Part shown: positions 16,659-25,917 of the stretch, in pieces | Position numbering within the stretch: the first letter of the stretch is position 1 | How the letters are laid out: every line of letters starts with the position of its first letter | Source: CAZSLO01 sp964608025 | GTDB lineage: Bacteria; Chloroflexota; Dehalococcoidia; Lucifugimonadales; CAJWER01 | Direction: 5' to 3' | Assembly (NCBI GenBank): GCA_964608025.1 | Contig: CAZSLO010000001.1 | Location: 1 to 64,000, forward strand | Length of the DNA: 64,000 nt | Program-made: the position numbers and the translations under genes | Notes under the pieces: model-generated | Seen by the model: only the letters and a program-made list of their open reading frames with translations | The model's database searches: none | What the model was told of the DNA's origin: nothing

Positions 16659-18521
16659 TTACCTTAGCACTCTCGAGTCTCCTATGCGTTTTGTGATTTT
16701 TTGCTGATCTAGATAGTTCATCAATGCAAGTGAATATTTCCGACTGGCTCCGAACATATCGCGGACATCTGCAACAGTTAACTCCCCGGCTTCTCCTATT
16801 CGTGATTTTATAGCAGATACCATTTTTTCATAAGCTGATGTCTCAAATATTATGGTATCGCTTACCTTTATAACCTTACCTTCTTGTACAAGGAGTGATA
16901 TTAGTTCTGGGTCTATGGCATTATCAGTTGGGGGAGAATAGGGACTAATTGATAGAAGTTTCATATAGCTATCGATGCTTTTTTGCTGAGATTCGGAAAC
17001 TACCTGTACATGATCGGGCTTTCTTACATCTGGTCCTTCTTCGATCAGGATACCGTCAGCTTTTAGTCGCATTAAGACCCGACTAAATACTGGTGCTTTC
17101 ATGCCTAACCTACTACGCAACTCTTCTTTTGGAGCACCTTTACGTAGAGGGAATTGATAGTGGAAATCTTCGAGGAATTCCTGGGATTTTGCAGATAATT
17201 TAGCCCAGCCGGATGTGCTGAACACCATGGTGCCCGGATTTATGGACACCTCGCTCAAGGTAACTATTAAGTTCTCAATTTCTAGTTGTCTGAGTTCAGT
17301 CTTTACGGTGACGGGACTCATGTTTGCACGTCTAGTCAACTCTTCGAATTCAGCTGGCTCAAGTGTTTCGATACATTTGATTAGAACCGCACGGTCAGAA
17401 CCCTGCTCGATCACTTTCAGTCGGTCTAGTACAGGGGTGTAATTGCGGCGGTGTCTCCTGGCATGTGAATCTACCACCCTACCTCCGCCTAAAGTAGCGT
17501 GGTTTGACCTCACTACGAAGTAATCGTCTTTGACTACTGGTTGGGGTTGATCGAACTTGATTTGGGCCCAAGTAGAGTCGCCTGGTGCCACCCTGCTCTT
17601 CTCCAATAGTCTAATTCTACCTATTGCCTCGCTGCTGCCAATGTGGATTGTGGCGAACATGTTATGTCTTATGGGGCGGGGTGAGCCAGGAATGACTTTC
17701 AAGCGCACATCCATCGCAATTGATGGTTCTAGCCAATTTGGGATAGTGATGATGTCGCCCCGGGCCACCTCGCTTTGTCTTACGCCCGCCAAGTTGGCCG
17801 CTACTCGATTTCCAGGTCCGATTTTTTCAACTTTACGCTTGTGAGATTGTAAACCTCTTATCCTTGTGTTCTGTCTTTTTGGGACCAGTTCGACGTTCTG
17901 TCCTGCTTGCAGCCACCCGTCTATCAAGGTGCCCGTCACTATCGTGCCAAATCCTGGCATGGTAAAGGAGCGATCGACGGTTAGACGAGGGCGCCCGAGA
18001 TCCTTGTTGATTTCTATCTTGCTAAGACGGGCTTCGATGGCTTCCACCAGTTCTGTCAATCCGTCCCCTGTCAGGCTCGATACAGGTATTATCGGAGAGC
18101 CTTCTAATGTCGTTTCTTCCAAGATATCTTCGGCCTCTGCCTTCACGATATCCATCCATTCGTTGTCTACGAGGTCGCTTTTTGTGATAGCTACGATGCC
18201 CTTTTTGACTTGTAATAAATCAAGGATGGCCAAGTGTTCTCGAGTCTGAGGCATTATGGACTCGTCGGCGGCGATGATAAGCAAGGCTAGATTTATGCTT
18301 CCGACTCCAGCCAACATGTTGTTTACGAATCGTTCATGGCCGGGTACGTCCACAACGCTTACTTCGTTACCATTCGGTAATTGGAGCCATGCAAAACCAA
18401 GGTCTATGGTCATGCCCCGATCTTTTTCTTCACGGAGCCTGTCAGGATCGACGCCAGTTAGTTTCTCGACTAAGGTCGATTTTCCGTGGTCGACGTGGCC
18501 TGCTGTACCTATAACGAACAT
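16659..18521 (-). CDS. selB: Selenocysteine-specific translation elongation factor SelB
   Basis: GTPase that carries Sec-tRNA(Sec) to ribosomes at UGA codons marked by a SECIS hairpin. It has G1 GTAGHVDHGKST at residues 5-16, the switch region RGMTIDLGFAW, G3 DVPGHERF, G4 TKSD, EF-Tu-like domains 2-3, and a C-terminal half of winged-helix repeats (ending GELTVADVRDMFGASRKYSLALMNYLDQ) that binds SECIS RNA. At 620 aa it matches bacterial SelB. DLGFAW and the C-terminal WH repeats separate it from EF-Tu. It heads the leftward block with the unknown gene, nurA, HAS-barrel gene and herA. selA, selD and selC are not in the window. A candidate client selenoprotein lies at 44282-44797. Confidence 0.95.
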   Translation of the reverse strand: MFVIGTAGHVDHGKSTLVEKLTGVDPDRLREEKDRGMTIDLGFAWLQLPNGNEVSVVDVPGHERFVNNMLAGVGSINLALLIIAADESIMPQTREHLAILDLLQVKKGIVAITKSDLVDNEWMDIVKAEAEDILEETTLEGSPIIPVSSLTGDGLTELVEAIEARLSKIEINKDLGRPRLTVDRSFTMPGFGTIVTGTLIDGWLQAGQNVELVPKRQNTRIRGLQSHKRKVEKIGPGNRVAANLAGVRQSEVARGDIITIPNWLEPSIAMDVRLKVIPGSPRPIRHNMFATIHIGSSEAIGRIRLLEKSRVAPGDSTWAQIKFDQPQPVVKDDYFVVRSNHATLGGGRVVDSHARRHRRNYTPVLDRLKVIEQGSDRAVLIKCIETLEPAEFEELTRRANMSPVTVKTELRQLEIENLIVTLSEVSINPGTMVFSTSGWAKLSAKSQEFLEDFHYQFPLRKGAPKEELRSRLGMKAPVFSRVLMRLKADGILIEEGPDVRKPDHVQVVSESQQKSIDSYMKLLSISPYSPPTDNAIDPELISLLVQEGKVIKVSDTIIFETSAYEKMVSAIKSRIGEAGELTVADVRDMFGASRKYSLALMNYLDQQKITKRIGDSRVLR

Positions 18522-18624
18522 AGTAGAGTGGCTTTGATTCTACACCAGTACGGGGAAAAACTTCTGTCGAACTGACACGGTAGTATTGCCGGATCAAGTT
18601 CAATCAAATGTTCTCCCAGTATGA

Positions 18625-19815
18625 CTAGAAGAATTGCATGAAAACCTCGTTGCTCAAAAGGCGACCTCGGTCAGAGAGCTTGATTGATCCATTGCTAAGT
18701 TCAAGGAGCCCTTTTGTAGCTAGGGTAGTAATCATCTCGCTGTATACATCGTTAGGTGAAACACCAAATCGAGATGTGAAATCGACTTTGATTACGCCTG
18801 TGTCTAATCTCAAGTTCATCATCATAGTCTCGGCCATCTCAAGTTCCCGATCGACTCTATCTATTTGATCTATGACAGGGATTATGGAAAATGGTATCGA
18901 ATTTTGTGGAGAAGACTTACTGGAAAATGAATGGTTAGTCTTCCCTAGTAGCTTGATGTATTCTCTGGGTGACTTGATGTTACTAAAACGGTGATTGTAA
19001 ATGTATGAATGTGCTCCAGGACCTACTCCAAGAAATGATCCGTTCTGCCAGTATGTCAGGTTGTGGCGGCTCTCTTTACCAGGTTGGGCCCAGTTGGATA
19101 TTTCGTAGTGACGATATCCCATTTTGCTTGTGATTTCCTCAGCCATCAGGTACATGTCTGCGGCCAGATCGTCGTCGGGTATGGGAATACTTCCGGTTGA
19201 TACTTGATGTTCCATGGGAGTACCGTCTTCAAGGGTCAGGCAGTACATGGATATGTGGCTAGGTTCCACTGACAGTGCAGACTCAAGAGTGGTGCTCCAC
19301 TGATTTGCTGTCTGTCCGGGTAGACCATACATGAGGTCTATACTTATGTTTTCGAAGCCCGCATTGTGAGCCATGTGATAGGCTCCAAGCGCTTCGGCAG
19401 CTGAATGTCGGCGTCCCAATGTTTTAAGTAGGCTGTCTTCCAAGCTTTGTATACCAATACTGAGTCTGTTAACGCCGCTATCTATGAATGATTCCAGTTT
19501 TTTTTCATTCAAGTCGTCTGGATTCGCTTCTAGTGTGATTTCAGGATTCCTTACAAAATCGAAGGAGTCCCTAGTTTTACTAATTAACGAAGTGACTGCA
19601 CCCTGTGGTAAATAAGATGGAGTACCACCTCCAAAGAACACGGTTTCCAGTTTGGTGGACCCTAGTTCCTTGCCCCAAAGGCCGATCTCAGTTCTTAATG
19701 CGTTCAGGTAATGGTCCATAAGAACTTCTATACCGGCATATGTGTTGAAGTCGCAATAAGGGCACTTGGTGGCACAGAAAGGAATGTGAACGTATAGTGC
19801 GTTTGGACTATCCAT
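18625..19815 (-). CDS. hemW: Radical SAM haem chaperone / coproporphyrinogen oxidase-like HemW
   Basis: A 396-residue radical SAM protein. The Fe-S cluster motif is C14-x3-C18-x2-C21 within HIPFCATKCPYCDF, followed by GGGTPSYLP and the SAM-binding ITLEANPDDL. The layout and the C-terminal HemN-like domain fit HemW, a haem-binding chaperone long misannotated as oxygen-independent coproporphyrinogen III oxidase. True HemN has a different N-terminal region and an extra cysteine (CxxxCxxC followed by xC). The start is ATG 19815. It is upstream of selB on the same strand, 103 bases away. Confidence 0.88.
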   Translation of the reverse strand: MDSPNALYVHIPFCATKCPYCDFNTYAGIEVLMDHYLNALRTEIGLWGKELGSTKLETVFFGGGTPSYLPQGAVTSLISKTRDSFDFVRNPEITLEANPDDLNEKKLESFIDSGVNRLSIGIQSLEDSLLKTLGRRHSAAEALGAYHMAHNAGFENISIDLMYGLPGQTANQWSTTLESALSVEPSHISMYCLTLEDGTPMEHQVSTGSIPIPDDDLAADMYLMAEEITSKMGYRHYEISNWAQPGKESRHNLTYWQNGSFLGVGPGAHSYIYNHRFSNIKSPREYIKLLGKTNHSFSSKSSPQNSIPFSIIPVIDQIDRVDRELEMAETMMMNLRLDTGVIKVDFTSRFGVSPNDVYSEMITTLATKGLLELSNGSIKLSDRGRLLSNEVFMQFF

Positions 19816-20069
19816 TTGTGGGTAGGATACGCTAGTACAAGAAAGACTGACAGTTCATGTGCGTGTGAATTTAGATTTCAGATTACTTAAATCGCGTGCC
19901 ATTTCTAGGGGATTCTTGTATATCAAGTTATACTTAAGAACTTAACAGGGCTGCGGTAAAGGTCTAGGGTTTCAGTGAAATGAAACAAGCAGGTTAATAT
20001 CTGGATTAGTAGTTGGACTTAAAATTTTTAGTGGATAAGGTATTCCCAGATATATTATATTTGAATTGT

Positions 20070-20154
20070 GGGGGAGTGTCGGAATTGGTAGACGAGCATG
20101 ATTTAGGATCATGTGCCGAAAGGCGTCCGGGTTCGAGTCCCGGCTTCCCCACCA
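20070..20154 (+). tRNA. tRNA-Leu, anticodon UAG
   Basis: An 85-nt gene including an encoded CCA end. The acceptor stem pairs GGGGGAG (20070-20076) with CTTCCCC, with A as discriminator. The anticodon stem CATGA/TCATG encloses the loop TTTAGGA, giving anticodon TAG, which reads CUA. A long variable arm (TGCCGAAAGGCGT) follows, as expected for leucine tRNA. The T arm is CCGGG-TTCGAGT-CCCGG. The gene lies alone between hemW (minus strand) and an aldo/keto reductase gene (minus strand). I saw no convincing promoter in the 254 bases upstream. Confidence 0.95.
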
Positions 20155-20264
20155 GCCTTTATCAACTACTGGAATCGGAAGCCTGATTCTTCTGGAGAGG
20201 GATACTTGCAGTTCGTTTCGGCAAAAATCCGGATCGGAGTGCGTTAGGAAGGGCAATCCTGATC

Positions 20265-21248
20265 TTAGAGGTCTTGTATCCTTCTATTATTGCTCGTTAG
20301 AGTGTCCAGTAAATTAAGTTCTTCTGCGCTGAGATTCCAGCCTAGCGCACCTAGGTTGTCATCGAGTTGATCTATGGTATCGCTGCCCGATATGGCGATT
20401 GTGATCTCGGGATGGGAAAGTACCCAGTTAACTGCGATCTGAGCCATAGTTTTGCCTCGTTCTAAGGCTATCTTCCTGACAGCCTCGATCACGGCCACAA
20501 CCTCGGGTGTCATGAAACCCTTTAGTTTTTCGATTCGGTCGGTCCGTCCCCACATAGAACCATCAGGAGCACTACCGTCTGTTCCGTAGGTCCCGCTTAG
20601 AAGGCCTACCGCCAAAGGGCTGAATGCCATCATACCTATGCCTTGGTCTCGGACCATGGGGAACAATTCTTCCTCTGGATCACGCTTAAGGAGGCTGTAT
20701 TGGTTTTGTATAGTTATAAGAGGATCGGCGCCGACCTTTTCCTGGTTCCAAAGCATCTTGCAGACTTGCCATGCGGCAAAATTACATGCCCCTATGTAAC
20801 GAACCTTTCCATCTGTTATGAGGTCATCTAGTGCCCGAACTGTCTCATCGATCGGAGTAGTCAGGTCCCATCCGTGGAGTAAGTAGATGTCGATGTGACT
20901 TGTCTCAAGTCGCCTGAGAGAATTCTCAGCCTGCATCATTATGTGGTATCTAGAGCTTCCCAAGTCGTTTGGACTATCGCCCATAGGACTATGGACCTTG
21001 GAGGTTATCACTACGGAGTCACGCTTTTTTTTCAACACGCGCGAAAGTATTTGTTCGGATGTGCCACGCTGTCTTCGGTCGTCTCCTAGGCCATATACGT
21101 TTGCGCAGTCAATTAAGTTGATACCCGATTCAATAGCGTGTTCGATTAATTTTTGGGCCTCCTGCTGGGATTCTTGCCCACGTAGACCAAGACCCAAGGC
21201 TATCGGAGATACTTTGACGCCGGCATTACCGAAGTTCACGTATTGCAA
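20265..21248 (-). CDS. Aldo/keto reductase
   Basis: A 327-residue (beta/alpha)8 NADPH-dependent oxidoreductase. The N-terminal GNAGVKVSPIALGLG strand is followed by the catalytic Asp/Tyr motif NLIDCANVYGLGDD, the Lys in SVVITSKVHSP, and the His in HIDIYLLHGWD; the C-terminal cofactor motif is AISGSDTIDQLDDNLGA. All four catalytic residues are therefore present. The start is TTG 21248 with AGGA upstream. The enolase-superfamily gene lies 27 bases upstream on the same strand, suggesting joint sugar or sugar-acid metabolism. The substrate cannot be inferred. Confidence 0.88.
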   Translation of the reverse strand: MQYVNFGNAGVKVSPIALGLGLRGQESQQEAQKLIEHAIESGINLIDCANVYGLGDDRRQRGTSEQILSRVLKKKRDSVVITSKVHSPMGDSPNDLGSSRYHIMMQAENSLRRLETSHIDIYLLHGWDLTTPIDETVRALDDLITDGKVRYIGACNFAAWQVCKMLWNQEKVGADPLITIQNQYSLLKRDPEEELFPMVRDQGIGMMAFSPLAVGLLSGTYGTDGSAPDGSMWGRTDRIEKLKGFMTPEVVAVIEAVRKIALERGKTMAQIAVNWVLSHPEITIAISGSDTIDQLDDNLGALGWNLSAEELNLLDTLTSNNRRIQDL

Positions 21249-21275
21249 TGTTTTTTCCTACTATTTCATTTAGTA

Positions 21276-22409
21276 CTAGCCACTATATGCCATTGAGCCA
21301 TCACTTCGAATGGGTGGAATACTGGACAGATCTTGGCTTTCTTTCTTCGCGTTGGCAAGCAAGGTTTCATCTAGTTCAACTCCAAGACCTGGTTGTTCAG
21401 GAACTGAAATGAAGCCCCCATCTCGTTTCAGGACGGTCTTATATATTCTATTTTCATCCGATTCATCGTTCTTAGAAAATTCTTGGGTGATGAAGTTAGG
21501 AATGCTAGTGTCGAGATGGACAGAAGCTGCCGTAAGGATTGGTCCTAGGAAGTTGTGAGTTACTACTGCGCAGTGATATGACTCCGCGATAGCCGCGATT
21601 TTTTTGCAGTGGGATAGTCCACCTGCAAGGCCAACGTCTGGCCGTACGTATTGTGGTCCACCGTGCGACAGTAGTTCTCGGAATTCCCAAATTGAGTGCA
21701 TACGCTCCCCATTGGCCACAGGAATTGTAATCCGTCGAGCGATTTCTCCCTGGGACATCACGCTATCTATCTGGATCGGATCTTCGTAGAAAAGGGGACG
21801 GAATTCGCTGATATGTTCGGCGAGAGCTATTGCTACCATGGGAGATAATTTACGGTGAATCTCAACTATGACATCTACATCTTCCCCTGTTCCTTCTCGG
21901 ACGGCCGCTACTTGGTCGCGAACAGAAGAGATCAATCGGGCCTGGGTCATATCTTGATATCCTGAGGGTAAGGGGTCGAATTTCACTGCCGTGAATCCCT
22001 CTTCGGCCGCGCTTCGTGCTACCTCTTTTAAACCGTCGAGCGTAGATGCACCTCCCATAAGCAAATGAAGGCGAACCTTGTCGCGGCAACGTCCTCCCAG
22101 CAACTCCCATATCGGGGCTTGAAAATATTTGCCCTTAATATCCCATAAGGCTATGTCTATTGCGCTAACGGCACCTGACAGTGCGGATCCACGAAATGGT
22201 CCCATTCGGTAAAGATATTGCCAGTGGTACTCGGTTCGCATAGGATCTTTACCAACCAGATAGGGTCGAAATTTATTTACGATGCTGTCTACCGCATCCA
22301 CGTATCCCCAGCATGCTGTCTGCCCTATCCCTGATAGGCCGGTATCCGTTCGTACACGCACTACCAAATTAGTTCCTATGAAAAGCGACTCGACAGACTC
22401 GATCTTCAA
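21276..22409 (-). CDS. Enolase-superfamily acid-sugar dehydratase (galactonate dehydratase-like)
   Basis: A 377-residue member of the mandelate racemase group. Candidate catalytic residues are Lys143 (AVKFDP), Glu183 and His185 (IVEIHRKLS), Glu209 (FYEDPI), Glu235 (NGERM) and His285 (VTHNFLGP). As I recall, E. coli D-galactonate dehydratase uses Asp183, His185, Glu209, Glu235 and His285, so the numbering coincides; the first metal ligand is Glu here instead of Asp. The start is TTG 22409, with GGAG 6 bases upstream. It is probably co-transcribed with the downstream aldo/keto reductase. The sugar acid used is unknown. Confidence 0.85.
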   Translation of the reverse strand: MKIESVESLFIGTNLVVRVRTDTGLSGIGQTACWGYVDAVDSIVNKFRPYLVGKDPMRTEYHWQYLYRMGPFRGSALSGAVSAIDIALWDIKGKYFQAPIWELLGGRCRDKVRLHLLMGGASTLDGLKEVARSAAEEGFTAVKFDPLPSGYQDMTQARLISSVRDQVAAVREGTGEDVDVIVEIHRKLSPMVAIALAEHISEFRPLFYEDPIQIDSVMSQGEIARRITIPVANGERMHSIWEFRELLSHGGPQYVRPDVGLAGGLSHCKKIAAIAESYHCAVVTHNFLGPILTAASVHLDTSIPNFITQEFSKNDESDENRIYKTVLKRDGGFISVPEQPGLGVELDETLLANAKKESQDLSSIPPIRSDGSMAYSG

Positions 22410-22638
22410 TTTATTCTCCGTAAAGGGTGATCTATGTTAAATAACACCCAGCAGTTTCGATATTGGGAATGGAGGATTTAGAGATATGGCGCAGTCTATT
22501 TGAGCGGGACGGGAATGGTCAAGGAGCGTGATTAGGGTGGTGGAAGCGGACATAGTGTCTTATGGAGTAATATCAGGTATGTGTATGGAGTGTTTTGAAA
22601 GTACAATTTGTCGAAATGATAATAATTTGGGTAATTAC

Positions 22639-23364
22639 ATGTTGAACATGGATATTTTAGAAGCCGGAGCTAATAAACTTGGGATCAATTTGGCAACTCG
22701 GCATATCGATCAATTCGGACTGTATTACCACGAGATCTTGGACGGCAACAGGCGAACTAATTTGACTAGGATCACTGATTTCGAAGAGATGCAGGGTCTT
22801 CACTTTGTCGATTCGTTGAGTGTTGTTGCTGGCTTGCCTGGAAGAATGATATATCCCAATACAACTGTGATAGATATTGGTAGTGGTGCTGGCTTACCCG
22901 GGATTCCCTTAAAAATAGCGTTCCCAGATATTCACTTGACACTGGTTGAATCTAACGGAAAGAAGGCCGAATTTTTAGAGCACGTTATCGAATCCCTTGG
23001 GATAGGTGACACGATTGTTGTTTGCAGTCGGGCTGAAACAGCGGCTCATATATCTGGCCTCAGAGAGAGTTTTGATTTGGTAGTATCCAGGGCGGTTGCT
23101 AGGCTCGATATATTGGCTGAATTAACGTTACCTTTCTGTCGGGTGGGTCGGTTGGCCATTGCACAAAAAGGTGACAATGTACATGATGAAGTCAAGTCGG
23201 CTGCTTCTGCTATCGAGGCTCTAGGAGGAGGGGAGATCACAATTACAGAAATTGATCTTTCCTACAGTGATTCGATGCGAACTCTCGTTTCTATCGAAAA
23301 AATAGAACAGACTATCGATAACCTACCCCGTAGACCGGGTATGCCGGCGAAGAGACCTTTATGA
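22639..23364 (+). CDS. rsmG: 16S rRNA (guanine-527 N7)-methyltransferase
   Basis: Ribosomal RNA methyltransferase of the RsmG/GidB family. The SAM-binding motif is VIDIGSGAGLPGIPLKIAFP, preceded by NRRTNLTRIT (equivalent to the family NLT) and HFVDSL, and followed by VVSRAVA. An in-frame GTG at 22528 would add 37 residues, but family proteins begin near the MDILEAGANKLG segment, so ATG 22639 or 22648 is more likely. No strong ribosome-binding site decides between them. The flippase-like membrane protein gene follows 34 bases downstream. Confidence 0.88.
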   Translation: MLNMDILEAGANKLGINLATRHIDQFGLYYHEILDGNRRTNLTRITDFEEMQGLHFVDSLSVVAGLPGRMIYPNTTVIDIGSGAGLPGIPLKIAFPDIHLTLVESNGKKAEFLEHVIESLGIGDTIVVCSRAETAAHISGLRESFDLVVSRAVARLDILAELTLPFCRVGRLAIAQKGDNVHDEVKSAASAIEALGGGEITITEIDLSYSDSMRTLVSIEKIEQTIDNLPRRPGMPAKRPL

Positions 23365-23398
23365 AGTACAGTTCTTTTAAATATCATGGTCGTATGGA

Positions 23399-24397
23399 AT
23401 GAGTTTGGGCATTAAAAATAAAAAAGGGCTGACAAGGTTCTTATCAATACCTACGCTCATATCGTTGTCAATAGCTATTTTATTTATCCTGTTTTTGGCG
23501 ACACAGTTTGATTTGGATTGGACTAAGACTTGGGACAATATTCGCGGGCTTAACCCTTTACATTATGGCTTGGGCCTCATTCTCTACTATTCTAGCTTTG
23601 TTGTACGAGGATTTCGGTGGAGAATGCTTGTGAAAACTGTAGGGAACCGTAGTGATCAAAGTTTCAGCCTGCCGTCAATTCCTAGATTTTCTCTATTGAT
23701 CCTCCTTGGATGGTTTGTAAACTCCATAGCTTGGCTAAGAATGGGAGATGCCTACCGTGCTTACACCCTAACCCAAGAATCCCATATGGATATGCCATCT
23801 AGCCTAGGTACGATTCTTGCCGAGCGCGTCACTGATATGGTCGCAATCTTGGCTCTAATCTTGGTAGGAGTAGCGGGATATTCGTCATCAAGCGAATCCA
23901 GCGTAGTATGGAAGGTATTCGCGGCGGCCATTTTTATGGGAGCCGCACTTGGTGTGGTCTTGTTTGTCATGAGAAAATTTGGGACTGGGATAGCACGTAA
24001 ATTCCCTGCCTCGATTGAGTCCCGATATAGAGAGTTCCACGATGTGACCATGAGAAGCCTTGCCCAACTTCCTGCTGCCACATTGCTTGGGTTGGTTGGA
24101 TGGCTATTGGAGACTGCTCGTTTGGTTCTAGTGGTTTATTCGCTTGACTTGTCTATTACCTGGCCTCTGGCCCTAGTGGTTTCAATCGGCCACGCTATCC
24201 TAAGTACTGTCCCTACCCCCGGTGGGGTAGGTGCAGTAGAACCGGGAGTTACAGGGTTGCTTGTACTTGGCATGGACCGTAGCGATGCACTATCTGTTGC
24301 ATTAACAGATCGTACTATTACGTACCTCAGCATTTTAGTGTTTGGGGGAATCGCCATGTTGTTTTGGCAGGCTTCGTATAAGCGTCGAAATATGTAG
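23399..24397 (+). CDS. Lysylphosphatidylglycerol synthase transmembrane / UPF0104 family protein
   Basis: A 332-residue integral membrane protein with about seven to eight hydrophobic segments. Diagnostic stretches include SSFVVRGFRWRMLV near residue 70, LGTILAERVTDMVAI in the middle and TVPTPGGVGAVEPG near the C-terminus, all typical of the flippase-like (LPG_synthase_TM, UPF0104) family. Members flip or modify lipids or act on undecaprenyl-linked sugars, but the substrate is not evident. The gene follows rsmG by 34 bases. There is no fused LPG synthetase domain. Confidence 0.75.
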   Translation: MSLGIKNKKGLTRFLSIPTLISLSIAILFILFLATQFDLDWTKTWDNIRGLNPLHYGLGLILYYSSFVVRGFRWRMLVKTVGNRSDQSFSLPSIPRFSLLILLGWFVNSIAWLRMGDAYRAYTLTQESHMDMPSSLGTILAERVTDMVAILALILVGVAGYSSSSESSVVWKVFAAAIFMGAALGVVLFVMRKFGTGIARKFPASIESRYREFHDVTMRSLAQLPAATLLGLVGWLLETARLVLVVYSLDLSITWPLALVVSIGHAILSTVPTPGGVGAVEPGVTGLLVLGMDRSDALSVALTDRTITYLSILVFGGIAMLFWQASYKRRNM

Positions 24398-24517
24398 GAA
24401 TAGTTGAATTGGCGCTTAATAGCTCAACTGATGGCTGTAATACTTGACCCATGGATGTGTCCAATCGTAAACTCGCGCCCATCGTAAGCAAGGTTAGCTT
24501 TGCTCAAGGGAGGGATC

Positions 24518-25765
24518 ATGGCCAAGTTAAAAAGCCATGTCGTTAGACGTCCGGGTCGGACTGCTGGAGAACCAGATGTAGAGATTCCAGTGGCCGAGGA
24601 TCTTGCTACGACACCGGGTACTCCAGTTCGACAGGTTGACGTATCTTTCTATAGTCGTGTCGATCCCCTAGAAAGCCAGAATGTAGAAAAGGGTGCTGAT
24701 AGGGATTGGGTATGGACTGTATATGAAGATGACGTAGCTGAATATATCAAAGGACACGATGAAAGGATGAAGCCTTTTATAGATGCAGCCCTGGTTTCAG
24801 CGGATATAGAACCAACCGGTACCCCGATTGACGGAGAAGACTTGACTGAGGATATTAGGAAATTCGCACGTGAGTTAGGATTTGGAGAGGTCGGGTTTAC
24901 TAGGTTTGACCGCAGATATGTTTATGAAAGCAAGCGTAATTGGGTGAAGTTTACCCACACCATATGCCTGGCATTAGAGCAGGATTATGATCAGACGCAG
25001 GGACTTCCTAGCTTAGAAGCTGAGTATGCCCATTACGGAACGTATGAATTCGAGAGTGAGATGGCGGAGAATTTGGCCGTATTTATTCGAGAGAGGGGGT
25101 ATCGTGCCCAGATACATAGCCCTCGGGATCCAAGTGCCGCAGTAATACCCATGTTTATCGAGGCTGGATTGGGTCAATTGGGCGCGAACGGACAACTTCT
25201 TTCGCCTCATTTTGGATCTAGGGCGAGATTAATGATGATCACGACTGATGCTCCAGTCCAATATGATGCTCCTGTGGATTATGGTATTCATAGTTTTTGC
25301 CAGAAATGCCAGGTATGTGTAACCAGATGTCCTGGAAGGGCTCTCGTAAAGGAAAGGGTGTGGTGGAGGGGCGTGGAAAAAAATAAATTGATTTACGAAC
25401 GTTGTAGGCCAGTGATGGCTTCTTACGAGGGTTGCGGTGTATGTATGAAAGTTTGCCCCGTGCAAAAATTTGGGATGCCGAATGTCATGAACCACTATAT
25501 TGAAACTGGAGAAGTATTGGGTAAAGGTACTGAGGAACTTGAAGGATATTCGTTACATGACAAAGGACATTTTGGTCCAGGGGAACTACCTAGTTTTGAC
25601 CGAAACTTCTTTGAATTTCCTCACGGTCGCCGCGAAAATTGGTTATTTGATCAATTCAAGGAACGCTTGGCTCTTGAGGAAATCCCAACCCCTGAGGAAT
25701 TAACAGAATTTGCCCAGAAGGTAAGGAAGGCCATGAAGAAGAGCCGTATAACGCGAGATGAGTAA
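24518..25765 (+). CDS. Cytosolic reductive-dehalogenase/QueG-like 2x[4Fe-4S] protein
   Basis: A 415-residue protein with the RdhA/QueG core: GLGQLGANGQLLSPHFGSR around residue 225, then two ferredoxin-type clusters, CQKCQVCVTRCPG and CGVCMKVCPV with an upstream Cys (RCRPVM). This resembles the catalytic domain of cobalamin-dependent reductive dehalogenases and epoxyqueuosine reductase. It lacks a Tat leader, and no RdhB-like anchor gene lies nearby, so it should be cytosolic. An in-frame TTG 24500 exists, but ATG 24518 has GGGAGGG directly upstream. A weak promoter (TTGACC, 18 nt, TAAACT near 24445) may drive it. The substrate is unknown; respiratory dehalogenation is only one possibility. 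Confidence 0.75.
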   Translation: MAKLKSHVVRRPGRTAGEPDVEIPVAEDLATTPGTPVRQVDVSFYSRVDPLESQNVEKGADRDWVWTVYEDDVAEYIKGHDERMKPFIDAALVSADIEPTGTPIDGEDLTEDIRKFARELGFGEVGFTRFDRRYVYESKRNWVKFTHTICLALEQDYDQTQGLPSLEAEYAHYGTYEFESEMAENLAVFIRERGYRAQIHSPRDPSAAVIPMFIEAGLGQLGANGQLLSPHFGSRARLMMITTDAPVQYDAPVDYGIHSFCQKCQVCVTRCPGRALVKERVWWRGVEKNKLIYERCRPVMASYEGCGVCMKVCPVQKFGMPNVMNHYIETGEVLGKGTEELEGYSLHDKGHFGPGELPSFDRNFFEFPHGRRENWLFDQFKERLALEEIPTPEELTEFAQKVRKAMKKSRITRDE

Positions 25766-25820
25766 CTTTGTGTTATAGCAATTCTTCTCTGTTGGCTATG
25801 CGTTTTAGCTTGTAGGACGT

Positions 25821-25849
25821 TCCACAAACGGTAATATTCGATCTATAAT
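25821..25849 (+). promoter_or_regulatory. Candidate sigma-70-type promoter of ilvD
   Basis: TCCACA (25821-25826), a 17-nt spacer and a perfect TATAAT (25844-25849). It gives a leader of about 60 nt before the ilvD ATG at 25918, which has TAGGAGAA just upstream. The -35 matches the consensus at 4 of 6 positions. Confidence 0.45.
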
Positions 25850-25917
25850 TTATGGCGTACTATCCTCTAGCCTATGCTGAGGTAAAACTAATCCACACAC
25901 CACTGTAGGAGAAATAT

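Noticed and set aside
17866..18249. 127-residue plus-strand ORF inside selB
   Set aside because: It is antisense to the SelB GTPase domain; the motif-rich strand is the real one.
20111..20317. 68-residue ORF overlapping tRNA-Leu
   Set aside because: Its 5' part is the tRNA itself; the tRNA fold is complete.
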